A DNA stretch of 64,000 nt from Stenotrophomonas oahuensis (GTDB lineage: Bacteria; Pseudomonadota; Gammaproteobacteria; Xanthomonadales; Xanthomonadaceae): NCBI RefSeq assembly GCF_031834595.1, contig NZ_CP115541.1, positions 62,001 to 126,000 of the forward strand, read 5' to 3'. Below, one piece after another: positions 8,554-16,408 of the stretch. How positions within the stretch are numbered: position 1 is the stretch's first letter; each line of letters starts with the position of its first letter. The notes below the pieces were generated by a model that was given only the letters and a program-made list of their open reading frames with translations, was not told the DNA's origin and searched no databases. The position numbers and the translations under genes are program-made.

Positions 8554-9198
8554 TCAACTACTCACGGCGTCAGAGAACCAAAGCCCACCTGATGAGTCGG
8601 GCCCAGATATCCCTGCCGCTTCTACAGCATCCTTGAACGTCCGGTCGCAAAACACCGCACCATTGAAAGGAAGCTTGAAGACATGGGCCGACCCGAGAGC
8701 GTCCTTCCTGAATGCCAATTTGGCACCTCCGGCCAGGTCGTAGTACTTGCCAGCCTCAAAGTCATCGCTGACCTCAATGAGCACTTCAGATGCCATCTCA
8801 TCTAGCGCATCGACGGTTCTAACAACATCACACAGAAACATTGCAGGCCCTATCGATCCATCCGCCAAACGGTAGTCCGTTTCAGTAAACGCAAACGCAT
8901 CCGGGTCAACGCTCTGCATCACATGCTTGAGTCGCTCCGAAACCAGCCAGTACCCGCTGAAGCCACCTTCCAAATCCTCAGGGAGCGGCCCATTTGCAGG
9001 TACATGGACAAGTCTTGGAACACTTGGGAGAGATGGGAACCCGCCTCCTTTCGGCCGCAAAGAGAGACGCGGAGGCGCAACTAGATCCTGCTCATTCTCA
9101 AAGAGCACACCATGACCTGGGCCTCGGCACCTGGCATCAGGCCGCAGCCTGAAAAATTGACCCGGCTTGGCTTTTGACTCTGAGAAGGCCCCTGACAT
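8554..9198 (-). CDS. Imm11/DUF1629-like immunity protein, copy 6
   Basis: The product is 214 residues from ATG 9198; GGGGTG stands 8 bases ahead at the place matching the ribosome site of copy 8, so the longer in-frame start at 9267 was rejected. Family marks: FFRLRPDARCRGPGHG, LEGGFSGYWLVSERLK, FLCDVVRTVDALDEM, GKYYDLAGG, AHVFKLPFNGAVFCD and GLWFSDAVSS. Its upstream region (9199-9280) is similar to those before copies 2 and 8, evidence that gene and leader were duplicated together. A 228-base gap separates it from copy 5 and carries an element also found before copy 1. Confidence 0.72.
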   Translation of the reverse strand: MSGAFSESKAKPGQFFRLRPDARCRGPGHGVLFENEQDLVAPPRLSLRPKGGGFPSLPSVPRLVHVPANGPLPEDLEGGFSGYWLVSERLKHVMQSVDPDAFAFTETDYRLADGSIGPAMFLCDVVRTVDALDEMASEVLIEVSDDFEAGKYYDLAGGAKLAFRKDALGSAHVFKLPFNGAVFCDRTFKDAVEAAGISGPDSSGGLWFSDAVSS

Positions 9199-9426
9199 GA
9201 GTGCTACACCCCAACTCCGTTTGCGCAAAGGAACATCCATCCCAAGGTAAGGATAGCGCCACCTCATCCGAGTTCAAATAGGACATAGGCTGCCATCCAA
9301 TCAATAACGGGACTATCGGAAAAGTCCGAATTGGCACCGGCGGCCGCCCTCATGCGCCAGGGACCCCGGGTCAGTGCCCAGCGCCATTGAGCAACCTCAG
9401 AGGACCGAACCCTGCATCTGAAACCA

Positions 9427-10068
9427 TCAGAGATCATCAACAGCCGTGAACCACAGACCCCGAGAATCCTTGGGACTTCCAATACCTGCCGCCCGCACCG
9501 CATCTCTGAAACGCCGGGAACAGAACACCAAGTCTCCGGAAAATGGAGTCCGGAAGACCAGTGCGTCTCCCACAACATCATTCTTGAAAACCAGACTCGC
9601 ACCGCCCGTGAGTCGGTAGTGCTTTCCAGCGGAATACTCATCCCCAACCAGCACATTGAGCTTCGACGCACTCTCGTCCACGGCATCAACCGTGCGCACC
9701 ACGTCGCACAAGTAGTAGCGAGGTCCTTCGGTACCATCGGCAAGGTAGAAGTCGCATTCTACGAACTCGAAAGCGTCTGGATCTGTACCGATCATGACGC
9801 TCTTGAGTCGCTCAGAAACCAACCAGTACCCGCTCATGCCCCCTTCAAGATCTTGAGGAGTGACTCCCCTCCCTGGCTCGTAGACCAACTTCGGCTTGGC
9901 AGAAAGCGCGGGGAATCCACCATCCTTTGGTCGAAGCACCAAGCGCGGACCACCCCGAAGTTCCTTGAGGTTCTCAAAGGCAACACCGTGCCCTTTTCCG
10001 CCGCGCGTTGAATCGGGCAGCAACAGGTAGAACTGATTCTGTTGCGTCTCGCTCTGCGTCTGCGTCAT
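9427..10068 (-). CDS. Imm11/DUF1629-like immunity protein, copy 5
   Basis: The product is 213 residues from ATG 10068. It keeps all core blocks: LLLPDSTRGGKGHG, LRPKDGGFPAL, LEGGMSGYWLVSERLK, YLCDVVRTVDAVDES, GKHYRLTGG, VFRTPFSGDLVFCS and GLWFTAVDDL. It starts only 18 bases after the stop of copy 4, the tightest junction in the array, so the two are surely cotranscribed. No signal peptide or membrane segment is present. The specific partner cannot be inferred. Confidence 0.72.
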   Translation of the reverse strand: MTQTQSETQQNQFYLLLPDSTRGGKGHGVAFENLKELRGGPRLVLRPKDGGFPALSAKPKLVYEPGRGVTPQDLEGGMSGYWLVSERLKSVMIGTDPDAFEFVECDFYLADGTEGPRYYLCDVVRTVDAVDESASKLNVLVGDEYSAGKHYRLTGGASLVFKNDVVGDALVFRTPFSGDLVFCSRRFRDAVRAAGIGSPKDSRGLWFTAVDDL

Positions 10069-10086
10069 GAAGTCACCGTCCCCATC

Positions 10087-10722
10087 TCATATGTCCGCAG
10101 CATCCGTAAACCACAGCCCATTTGATCGCAGTCCTCCGCAAATTCCCGCCTTCACAACCGCATCGCGCAGAACTTGATCGCAAACAACGAGATCCCCCGA
10201 GTACGGCGTTCTAAAGACATGCGCTTCGCCGACAACTTCATTCAGGAATACCAAGCTCGACCCACCAGTCAAGTCATAGAACCTTCCAGCAGGGAACTCT
10301 TCACTCACTTCAACCGTGAGCATTGACGACCCTTCGTCAACGGCATCTAGGACCCTAACCACGTCGCACAGGAAGTAATGAGGTCCAGCAGAACCATCCT
10401 CCAAGCGATAATCGCAAGCGGCAAACTCGAACCCCTCTGGGTCAACCCTTTCGAACACGTTCTTCAACCGCTCGGAAACCAGCCAGTAGCCGCTCATGCC
10501 GCCCTCCAGGTCTTGCGGCGGATCACCTTTCTTCTCCGAGTACACGAGAAGAGGGGTTTCCGACATCTTCGGAAATCCTCCTTCGCGGGGACGCAGAATC
10601 AGCCTCGCCTGCGTCCGGAGCTTCTGGACATTCTCAAACACCACGCCGTGCCCCCTACCACCTCTGGTGCTATCAGGCTCAAGCAGGAAGAACTTTTCTG
10701 GATGCTGGATGTATCTCGACAT
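10087..10722 (-). CDS. Imm11/DUF1629-like immunity protein, copy 4
   Basis: The product is 211 residues from ATG 10722. Core blocks: FFLLEPDSTRGGRGHG, LRPREGGFPKM, LEGGMSGYWLVSERLK, FLCDVVRVLDAVDEG, GRFYDLTGG, AHVFRTPYSGDLVVCD and NGLWFTDAADI. The end is almost the same as that of copy 8, though the middle differs. The 5' leader holds the AACTCCGTTTTCGC motif (plus strand) common to most copies. It is cytoplasmic and of the same family as its neighbours. Confidence 0.72.
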   Translation of the reverse strand: MSRYIQHPEKFFLLEPDSTRGGRGHGVVFENVQKLRTQARLILRPREGGFPKMSETPLLVYSEKKGDPPQDLEGGMSGYWLVSERLKNVFERVDPEGFEFAACDYRLEDGSAGPHYFLCDVVRVLDAVDEGSSMLTVEVSEEFPAGRFYDLTGGSSLVFLNEVVGEAHVFRTPYSGDLVVCDQVLRDAVVKAGICGGLRSNGLWFTDAADI

Positions 10723-10824
10723 GCTTAGAACTCATCAACTCCGTTTTCGCAAGGAAACGCCTAACCCATAAGCACCAATGACTGCTTCTGCTTTCCTAAA
10801 ACAATGTCCAGTGTCTTCAGCCTG

Positions 10825-11463
10825 TCAGTAGTCCGAGGCGTCTTCAAACCACACGCCACTTGACGCCGATCCTTGCCCCATACCAGCGCCAATCACTGCG
10901 GCCCTAAGCTTCGCGTCAGAGAACACCACGTTCCCCGAGTATGGCGTACGAAACACGTGCGCATCACCAACAGCCTCTGGTCGGAATGCCAAGCTGACAC
11001 CACCGCCAAGGTTGTAGTACTTGCCTCCCGGATACTCATCACTTCGCTTGATGTTCAGCTTCGACACCCCCTCATCAAGGGCATCAATCTTTCGAGTGAT
11101 ATCGCACAGAAAGTAGCGCGGACCAACGGATCCATCCTGCAAGATGTACTCGCATTCGACGAACTCGAAGCCATCCGGATCGACGCTTTCAAAGCCATCC
11201 TTGAGGCGCTCGGACACCAGCCAATAGCCGCTCATTCCGCCTTCGAGGTCCTCAGGCGGATCCCCAACGCCCGGCTCGAGCCTCAACTGCGGCTTCTCTG
11301 TGAGCACAGGAAATCCGCCCTCGGCCGGGCGAAGAATGCGGCGAGGGGGGTGAAGCAACCGTTCTACGTTCGAGAACACAACCCCGTGCCCACGGCCGCC
11401 TCGGCGGGTGTCTGGCATGAGTACAAAGTACTCACCCCGTCTGGCTTCACTCTTCTCGGTCAT
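10825..11463 (-). CDS. Imm11/DUF1629-like immunity protein, copy 3
   Basis: The product is 212 residues from ATG 11463, which has AAGGAG 9 bases ahead; an in-frame start at 11529 would add a tail not found in the paralogues. Core blocks: YFVLMPDTRRGGRGHG, LRPAEGGFPVL, LEGGMSGYWLVSERLK, FLCDITRKIDALDEG, GKYYNLGGG, AHVFRTPYSGNVVFSD and SGVWFEDASDY. The Cys of the usual FCD motif is Ser here. The 315-base gap upstream (11464-11778) has no convincing gene and may hold remnants of another copy. Confidence 0.72.
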   Translation of the reverse strand: MTEKSEARRGEYFVLMPDTRRGGRGHGVVFSNVERLLHPPRRILRPAEGGFPVLTEKPQLRLEPGVGDPPEDLEGGMSGYWLVSERLKDGFESVDPDGFEFVECEYILQDGSVGPRYFLCDITRKIDALDEGVSKLNIKRSDEYPGGKYYNLGGGVSLAFRPEAVGDAHVFRTPYSGNVVFSDAKLRAAVIGAGMGQGSASSGVWFEDASDY

Positions 11464-11778
11464 ACCACTTGGCTCCTTGGCAACTGCAAAAAATTGAGAT
11501 TCATCGCTGCGGGCATGAAAATCTTCCATGAGCCAATGTCCACCGTGTCCAGGGTGATTCTAAAGCCTTGGTCGTCAAAGAGAACGCTCCATCAGCTGAC
11601 CCTCAATCGTCTATGAGCAGACATGGCTTGCCCCCCCCGGACGAAGATGAGAAAAACCTGAAGTGCAAACGTCCCCTTTCGAGGTCGACAGCGGTCCGAC
11701 CTGAGCTCGGCACTACACCGCCAACACCTCATCGCCCATACTGGGGCGTGGCGCCGCTTCGCCTCCTGGCGTGTATCC

Positions 11779-12423
11779 TCAGACATCGCTTGCGTCGATG
11801 AAGGAGATGCCGCTCTCCTCGGGGTCGTCAGAAACCCCAGTTCCATGGACTGCATCCATGAACAATCGGTCACAAACAACGAAGTAGCTGTACGGGGTCA
11901 TGAAAACATGCACACCAGCTAACGCATCTGTTCTAAACGTGAGCCTTGCCCCGCCGCCAAGCGAGTAGAACTTACCATTGACGAACTCCTCATCGACCTC
12001 AATGCCCAGGGTTGAACCGGCCTCGTCGAGCGCATCGAGCACCCGCACGACATCACACAAGTAGTACCGAGGTGCCTTGGTTCCATCGGCGAAACGAGTG
12101 TCACATTCGACGAATTCGAACGCCGAGGGATCCGCTTCGAGCATGACATCCTTCAGGCGCTCAGACACGAGCCAGTAGCCACTGAACCCGCCTTCCAAAT
12201 CTCGAGGCATATTACCTAGCCGGAAATCAACAGTGAGTTGTGGCTGCTCAGCAAGCGGCGGGAAACCGCCTAGTTCAGGACGAAGCACTAGACGAGGCGA
12301 GCTCAGCAAACGACTAAGGTTATCAAATGCCACGCCGGACGTGGTTCTGCCACTTTCCATCTCCGGACCGAACAGGTAGAACTCACCCGGCCGGGGCGTG
12401 GACTGTGTGAAGGTTCCTGACAT
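11779..12423 (-). CDS. Imm11/DUF1629-like immunity protein, copy 2
   Basis: The product is 214 residues from ATG 12423 (a GTG two codons earlier is possible). It is the most divergent copy at the N-terminus: the usual RGG(K/R)GHG glycine cluster is replaced by SGRTTSG. Other blocks remain: LRPELGGFPPL, LEGGFSGYWLVSERLK, YLCDVVRVLDALDEA, GKFYSLGGG and HVFMTPYSYFVVCD. The end reads ISFIDASDV instead of the common (G)(L/V)WF/WL form. This suggests a changed binding surface or relaxed constraint. Confidence 0.7.
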   Translation of the reverse strand: MSGTFTQSTPRPGEFYLFGPEMESGRTTSGVAFDNLSRLLSSPRLVLRPELGGFPPLAEQPQLTVDFRLGNMPRDLEGGFSGYWLVSERLKDVMLEADPSAFEFVECDTRFADGTKAPRYYLCDVVRVLDALDEAGSTLGIEVDEEFVNGKFYSLGGGARLTFRTDALAGVHVFMTPYSYFVVCDRLFMDAVHGTGVSDDPEESGISFIDASDV

Positions 12424-12498
12424 GTGCACTAAACCCCAACTCCGTTTGCGTAATGGAACATCTACCCTAAGGTGAAGACAAGGTCACCTATGCCAAGC

Positions 12499-13131
12499 TC
12501 AAATGTCATATGCATCCGTCAACCATACGCCACGCGACGCAGACTCTAGCCCCATGCCCGCATCCAGGATGGCATCGCGCATGATTCTGTCGCAGAACAC
12601 AAACTGACCTGAGTACGGCGTCCTGAAGACATGAGCATTGGCTAATCGATCCTCGTGAAACGCCACGCTTGCTCCGATCAGGTTGTAGTACTTACCCTCT
12701 GGGAACTCATCGCTTATCTCAACGTGGACCTGCGACGCCTCCTCGTTCAGCGCATCCAACGTCCTGACAACGTCGCACAAACTGTACGCGGGCCCCGTTC
12801 TTCCATCGGCAAGTCTGTAATCGCACGCCTGGAAGGCGAATCCGGTCGGATCAACGGCTGTCAGGACGGACTTCAGTCGATCCGAGACCAACCAATACCC
12901 ACTCATTCCGCCTTCCAAGTCCTCCGGCGGCACACCCAACTTCGAGTCATGCCTCAGAAGAGGAACCTCCGCCAAGGGTGGGAAGCCACCCGCTCGTGGC
13001 CGGAGAATCAGACGAGGCGGCGTCAGAAGACGCTTCTCGTTCACGAACTCGACGCCATGCCCCTTGCCGCTACGGGTAGCATCCGGCCTCAAGATGTAGA
13101 ACTCACCGGGCTGTGGCTTGCGCTGATCCAT
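12499..13131 (-). CDS. Imm11/DUF1629-like immunity protein, copy 1 (first transcribed)
   Basis: The product is 210 residues from ATG 13131, with GACGGAG 10 bases ahead. Core blocks: YILRPDATRSGKGHG, LRPRAGGFPPL, LEGGMSGYWLVSDRLK, YSLCDVVRTLDALNEE, GKYYNLIG, AHVFRTPYSGQFVFCD and GVWLTDAYDI. As the first gene it would be transcribed from the 113-base gap before it or by read-through from the HigA-like operon. The end resembles copy 8 more than the direct neighbours do. Confidence 0.72.
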   Translation of the reverse strand: MDQRKPQPGEFYILRPDATRSGKGHGVEFVNEKRLLTPPRLILRPRAGGFPPLAEVPLLRHDSKLGVPPEDLEGGMSGYWLVSDRLKSVLTAVDPTGFAFQACDYRLADGRTGPAYSLCDVVRTLDALNEEASQVHVEISDEFPEGKYYNLIGASVAFHEDRLANAHVFRTPYSGQFVFCDRIMRDAILDAGMGLESASRGVWLTDAYDI

Positions 13132-13244
13132 GCAATCGGAACTCCGTCTCCGCTGGGCCGGACGAGCCAGCCCCACAATGGCAATAGCCTGTCAGGAGTG
13201 CTCGGATTTGGCTATCGGAAAAGTCTGAATCGACGCGCATCTCC

Positions 13245-13655
13245 TTACGTCCGAGGCCCAACCTCCGCCCTGAACCACGCGGCAAACACCTCATCGCCCA
13301 TCCACGCATTCTTCCGGTTCACCTTGAACATCACCGCCTCTACCTCCTCGGCCCGCGCCAGCCGCTCCGGGTCACCGCTGCAGCGAGCGGCATCCAGCTC
13401 GTGCTGCGCCTCGGCCAGGAAGCGGGACAGGCGGTCATCGATGGCCCATACCGCCATTTCGATGCGCGGCCGGCGCGTTGTGCGGGCCACGCTGACGCCG
13501 TGCAGAGCTAACTGTAGTCGCTCGATGTGCTCCGGGTAGTCCTTCAACTGTGAGCGCAGGCTGCGGGGGATGGGTGGAAGCGTGCTGCGCTTCTGAGGCG
13601 GGGCTGGTGCCCTGGGGTACCCGGGCAGCAGGCGGCGGAGGTAGGTTGTCACCAT
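13245..13655 (-). CDS. Hypothetical protein in a HigA-like operon
   Basis: The product is 136 residues. ATG 13655 has AAGGAG 8 bases ahead and overlaps the stop of the HigA-like gene (ATGGTGA), so the two are translationally coupled. The N-terminus is basic and Pro-rich (LLPGYPRAPAPPQKR); the rest looks helical (LSRFLAEAQHELDAARC, then EEVEAVMFKVNRKN). No toxin family was recognised and it does not look like HigB. It could be a regulator or an unusual toxin partner. Confidence 0.6.
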   Translation of the reverse strand: MVTTYLRRLLPGYPRAPAPPQKRSTLPPIPRSLRSQLKDYPEHIERLQLALHGVSVARTTRRPRIEMAVWAIDDRLSRFLAEAQHELDAARCSGDPERLARAEEVEAVMFKVNRKNAWMGDEVFAAWFRAEVGPRT

Positions 13656-13993
13656 GCGCCCCACTCCTTTACCTCAACAGCGGACGGCACTTCCGGGTCC
13701 AGGAAGTGCGGCAGCGGGACGATGCGTTCGGTTGGGGCGGGCGTCTGCTGTTCCGCCGTTTCCAGGTCGAAGCGCACCTGCAGGTTCATCCAGAACCACG
13801 GCGAGGTGTTGAAGTAGTGGCCCAGGCGGATGGCGGTGTCGATGGTGATGGCAGCGGTGCCACGGGTGATGCTGACGATGCGGGTGTTGGAGACATGCAG
13901 GGCGTCGGCGAGTGCGCGGCGGGTGAGGCGATTGGGTTGCATGAAGTCTTCCAGCAGGATGGTGCCGGGGTGTAGCGGTGGTGTTGGAGTCAT
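13649..13993 (-). CDS. HigA/VapI-family HTH antitoxin-like protein
   Basis: The product is 114 residues from ATG 13993. HPGTILLEDFMQPNRLTRR followed by an XRE helix-turn-helix (ALADALHVSNTRIVSITRG) and TAIRLGHYFNTSPWFWMNLQ is the standard HigA pattern. A classical HigB toxin gene would lie just upstream, but that space holds an inverted REP pair (14020-14165) instead. The next gene downstream overlaps by 7 bases and may be the functional partner. The C-terminal 30 residues (PTERIVPLPHFLDPEVPS) extend beyond the usual HigA length. Confidence 0.8.
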   Translation of the reverse strand: MTPTPPLHPGTILLEDFMQPNRLTRRALADALHVSNTRIVSITRGTAAITIDTAIRLGHYFNTSPWFWMNLQVRFDLETAEQQTPAPTERIVPLPHFLDPEVPSAVEVKEWGAW

Positions 13994-14019
13994 GGCGCTG
14001 TCTTCGATGTCGGGAACAG

Positions 14020-14165
14020 GTAGGGTCGATCGATAGACGACCGCCGATAAAGATTCCCGGTGCTGTAACGCATGACCTTTGAGCGATGAAGCGCCTCTAC
14101 GTTCAGGGTCATGCCCCACAGCACGTATCACCGCTATCGGCGGTCGTCTGTCGAGCGACCCCACC
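14020..14165. repeat. Inverted REP pair upstream of the HigA-like gene
   Basis: Elements of the second REP family at 14020-14048 (GTAGGGTCGATCGATAGACG) and about 14135-14165 (reverse orientation) flank about 85 bases. The pair takes the place where higB would be expected. Confidence 0.65.
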
Positions 14166-14211
14166 GAAGCGGGCATGGCGCGAGAGTCGGCCATTTGCGT
14201 GTCCATACGCT

Positions 14212-14520
14212 TCAGTCGCGGCCGAAGCCGGGGCTGGCCCAGCCCTCTCTGCGCGCTCGCTGCACTTCGTCTTCCTCGCCATAAGGCGGTTCTTCCTGGC
14301 CGATGCAGATCTCGGCGGCCACATCATTCGATGCGTCGCTGATGACATTGCTCCACAGGGTGAGGTCCACCGTGTTCCGGTTCTCACTCAGCTCCACCAC
14401 GCGTTCCATGAACATGCGGATGGCTTCTGCCGGCGCGTAGTGTTCCTGCCACACCGCGCCCTTGAAGCGGCAACGCAGATCGTCTTCCACCTTGGTGCGT
14501 ACCCAGACCGGCTTTCTCAT
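14212..14520 (-). CDS. Hypothetical protein, second gene of the SymE-like operon
   Basis: The product is 102 residues. ATG 14520 overlaps the stop of the preceding gene as ATGA. The protein starts MRKPVWVRTKVEDDLRC and includes LWSNVISDASNDVAAEICIGQ; the C-terminus is acidic then basic. No family was recognised. Tight overlap with a SymE-like gene suggests a joint function, perhaps a toxin and antidote or an RNA-binding pair, but this is only context. Confidence 0.55.
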   Translation of the reverse strand: MRKPVWVRTKVEDDLRCRFKGAVWQEHYAPAEAIRMFMERVVELSENRNTVDLTLWSNVISDASNDVAAEICIGQEEPPYGEEDEVQRARREGWASPGFGRD

Positions 14521-14867
14521 CGGCGCGCCCTCCGCTGGCGGCGCGGCCATGGATGGTGGCGGTACTCGCGCACCTGCGTGTAGTGCACTTCGCGCAGCAC
14601 TTCGGTGGGGATATGCAGCATGCGGAAGCCCGGTGGAAAGACCGGTGTGGAGATGATCCGTTCGCCGTCGAACTCAACTCTGAACCACGTGCCCTTGCCC
14701 AGCCCCATGTAACGCAGCCAGCGGCCGCGCATCATCATGTATTCGACGCCGCCGAGGCCTTCGTCGTAAGGCGGTGGCGGTGTGGGCGGGGTGGCACCGC
14801 ATGTGGCACAGCGCGGTGCGGGGGCTTCGAACGTCTCTTCGGGAATGTGCGACCTCTGCGACTGCAT
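14517..14867 (-). CDS. SymE-like protein
   Basis: The product is 116 residues; ATG 14867 has a full AGGAGG 6 bases ahead. The block GRWLRYMGLGKGTWFRVEF followed by ERIISTPV resembles the C-terminal SymE fold (GKWL, then a strand pair) of SOS-induced type I toxins. The N-terminal CATCGATPPTPPPP holds a CxxC that could bind zinc. Known symE genes carry an antisense RNA (symR) over the start region; the 5' region here was not seen to hold a clear promoter for one. The assignment rests on one motif. Confidence 0.5.
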   Translation of the reverse strand: MQSQRSHIPEETFEAPAPRCATCGATPPTPPPPYDEGLGGVEYMMMRGRWLRYMGLGKGTWFRVEFDGERIISTPVFPPGFRMLHIPTEVLREVHYTQVREYRHHPWPRRQRRARR

Positions 14868-15485
14868 GGCAAACCTCCTGTGAGATGCGACCCCTGCCGG
14901 AATGGCAAGGGGTCGGGAGGTTAGAAACCGTCAGAACTTCAGAAAAACACCGGCGGGCGTATTTCCCTTTGCAGGGTCTTGTATTAGCCACCCTCCCGAC
15001 GCTGGACACGAACAACTCCGACGCAGGACACCTTCTGAAGCTCTGAGGAGTTTCTACGCTCCGGGGGCCATCCTGCAGCACGCGCACTGCTAAAAAAACA
15101 GGCAATTGCGAAAGAATCGTGGCGGATTTTTGACGCGCTCGCAAATGGTGCGACGCAATTGGCGCGTTGTGGTTGTGGGAGGTTTGCGGGCTGTTGAGTT
15201 GCGTTCCAGTACTGGGTGTCGGTATTGCCCAGGTGCTGGTGAGCGAAAATTTGATTTGCGACGGATGTCCAAGCCACCAGTGTGGGTGGTCATCGAAAAA
15301 TCGGGGCGAGTGCGTCACGGGATCACGCGGAGAGCGTGTTTCGGTCCGGGGTTCATGCGTTAAAGAACGCGGGTTGTTTCACGGCGATCGTCTGTCGACC
15401 GATCCCACCGGATCCACCAATCCCACCGGGTCCACACGCGGGTTGCCGGCGCGAGCAATTCCACGCCGGCAACCGTGCGGGCGAA
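14868..15485. other. Gene-poor 618-base intergenic region
   Basis: No credible gene was found on either strand. It holds the promoter side of the SymE-like operon, an A-run at 15091-15098, and a REP element of the second family (15381-15409) preceded by a GGTTCATGCGTTAA segment that resembles the repeats at 25400 and 25890. Local AT content is higher around 15090-15300. Confidence 0.5.
15381..15409. repeat. REP element of the second family (single)
   Basis: ACGGCGATCGTCTGTCGACC followed by GATCCCACC matches the CGTCGTCTGTCGACCGA core of the other members, here with the outer GTAG changed to GTGG. Confidence 0.55.
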
Positions 15486-16316
15486 TCAGCCCTGGATGAA
15501 CTTCAGCAGTTCGGCGTTGATGTCGTCGGCGTGCGTGGTGCACATGCCGTGCGGGTAGCCCTTGAACACCTTCAGCGTGCCGTGCTTGAGCAGCTTGATG
15601 CTCAGTTCGCTGGCGTCGGCAATCGGCACGATCTGGTCGTCGTCACCGTGCAGCAGCAGGGTCGGCACGTTGATCGCCTTCAGGTCTTCAGTGAAGTCGG
15701 TTTCCGAGAACGCCTTGATGCCCTCGTAGTGCGCCTGCGCGCTGCCGGTCATGCCCTGGCGCCACCAGTTGTCGATCACGCCCTGCGACACCTTGGCACC
15801 CTCACGGTTGAAGCCGTAGAACGGGCCGCTGGCCACGTCCACGTAGAACTGCGCGCGGTTTGCCGCCAGCGCCGAACGGAAGCCGTCGAACACCTCGATC
15901 GGCAGGCCGCCCGGGTTCTTGTCCGACTTCACCATGATCGGCGGCACCGCACTGATCAGCACCGCCTTGGCCACACGGCTCGCCGCAGCGCGCGCCGCGT
16001 AGCGTGCCACCTGGCCGCCACCGGTGGAGTGGCCGATATGCACCGCGTTCTTCAGGTCCAGGTGATCGAACACCGCCGTGGCATCGGCTACGTAGTGGTC
16101 CATGTCGTGGCCTTCGCTGCCCTGCGACGAGCGGCCATGACCGCGACGGTCATGCGCGATCACGCGGTAGCCCTTGCCCAGGAAGAACAGCATCTGGTTG
16201 TCCCAGTCGTCGCTGGACAGCGGCCAGCCATGATGGAACACGATCGGCTGGGCGTCCTTCGGGCCCCAGTCCTTGTAGAAGATTTCAACGCCGTCGGAAG
16301 TGGTGATGGTGCTCAT
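15486..16316 (-). CDS. Non-heme chloroperoxidase-type alpha/beta hydrolase
   Basis: The product is 276 residues, the full length of the family. It starts [23 protein letters not shown] gives the oxyanion site, GHSTGGG carries the nucleophile Ser (about 96), HGDDDQIVP the Asp and YPHGM the catalytic His. These cofactor-free perhydrolases/esterases lack a signal peptide and act in the cytoplasm; the natural substrate is usually not known. A palindromic site 70-85 bases upstream resembles sites before the neighbouring receiver gene and between kinase and dps, so it probably belongs to the same stress regulon. Confidence 0.9.
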   Translation of the reverse strand: MSTITTSDGVEIFYKDWGPKDAQPIVFHHGWPLSSDDWDNQMLFFLGKGYRVIAHDRRGHGRSSQGSEGHDMDHYVADATAVFDHLDLKNAVHIGHSTGGGQVARYAARAAASRVAKAVLISAVPPIMVKSDKNPGGLPIEVFDGFRSALAANRAQFYVDVASGPFYGFNREGAKVSQGVIDNWWRQGMTGSAQAHYEGIKAFSETDFTEDLKAINVPTLLLHGDDDQIVPIADASELSIKLLKHGTLKVFKGYPHGMCTTHADDINAELLKFIQG

Positions 16317-16384
16317 GGAACAGTCTCCGGAAAGGGGGTTGGGAATTACCGGACCACAGTAAGCAATGCAGGGTTAAAACACCT

Positions 16385-16400
16385 TCATACCTGTGTATGA
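16385..16400. promoter_or_regulatory. Palindromic operator-like site upstream of the chloroperoxidase gene
   Basis: TCATACCTGTGTATGA is a 6-4-6 inverted repeat. Its ACCTGTGTATG core recurs at 16845-16862 and a related form at 19053-19073, all upstream of genes in this cluster. Confidence 0.6.
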
Positions 16401-16408
16401 CGTCGCGC

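Noticed and set aside
11464..11778. A ninth immunity gene or pseudogene in the gap between copies 2 and 3
   Set aside because: No continuous frame with family motifs; only faint similarity to the end region, not enough to call.
6989..13131. CRISPR array, because of regularly spaced similar sequence
   Set aside because: The repeats are whole genes of about 640 bases with coding structure, not short repeats with spacers.
15282..16400. 372-codon plus-strand frame
   Set aside because: Antisense to the chloroperoxidase-type hydrolase gene; begins in a REP-containing gap and shows no family motif.
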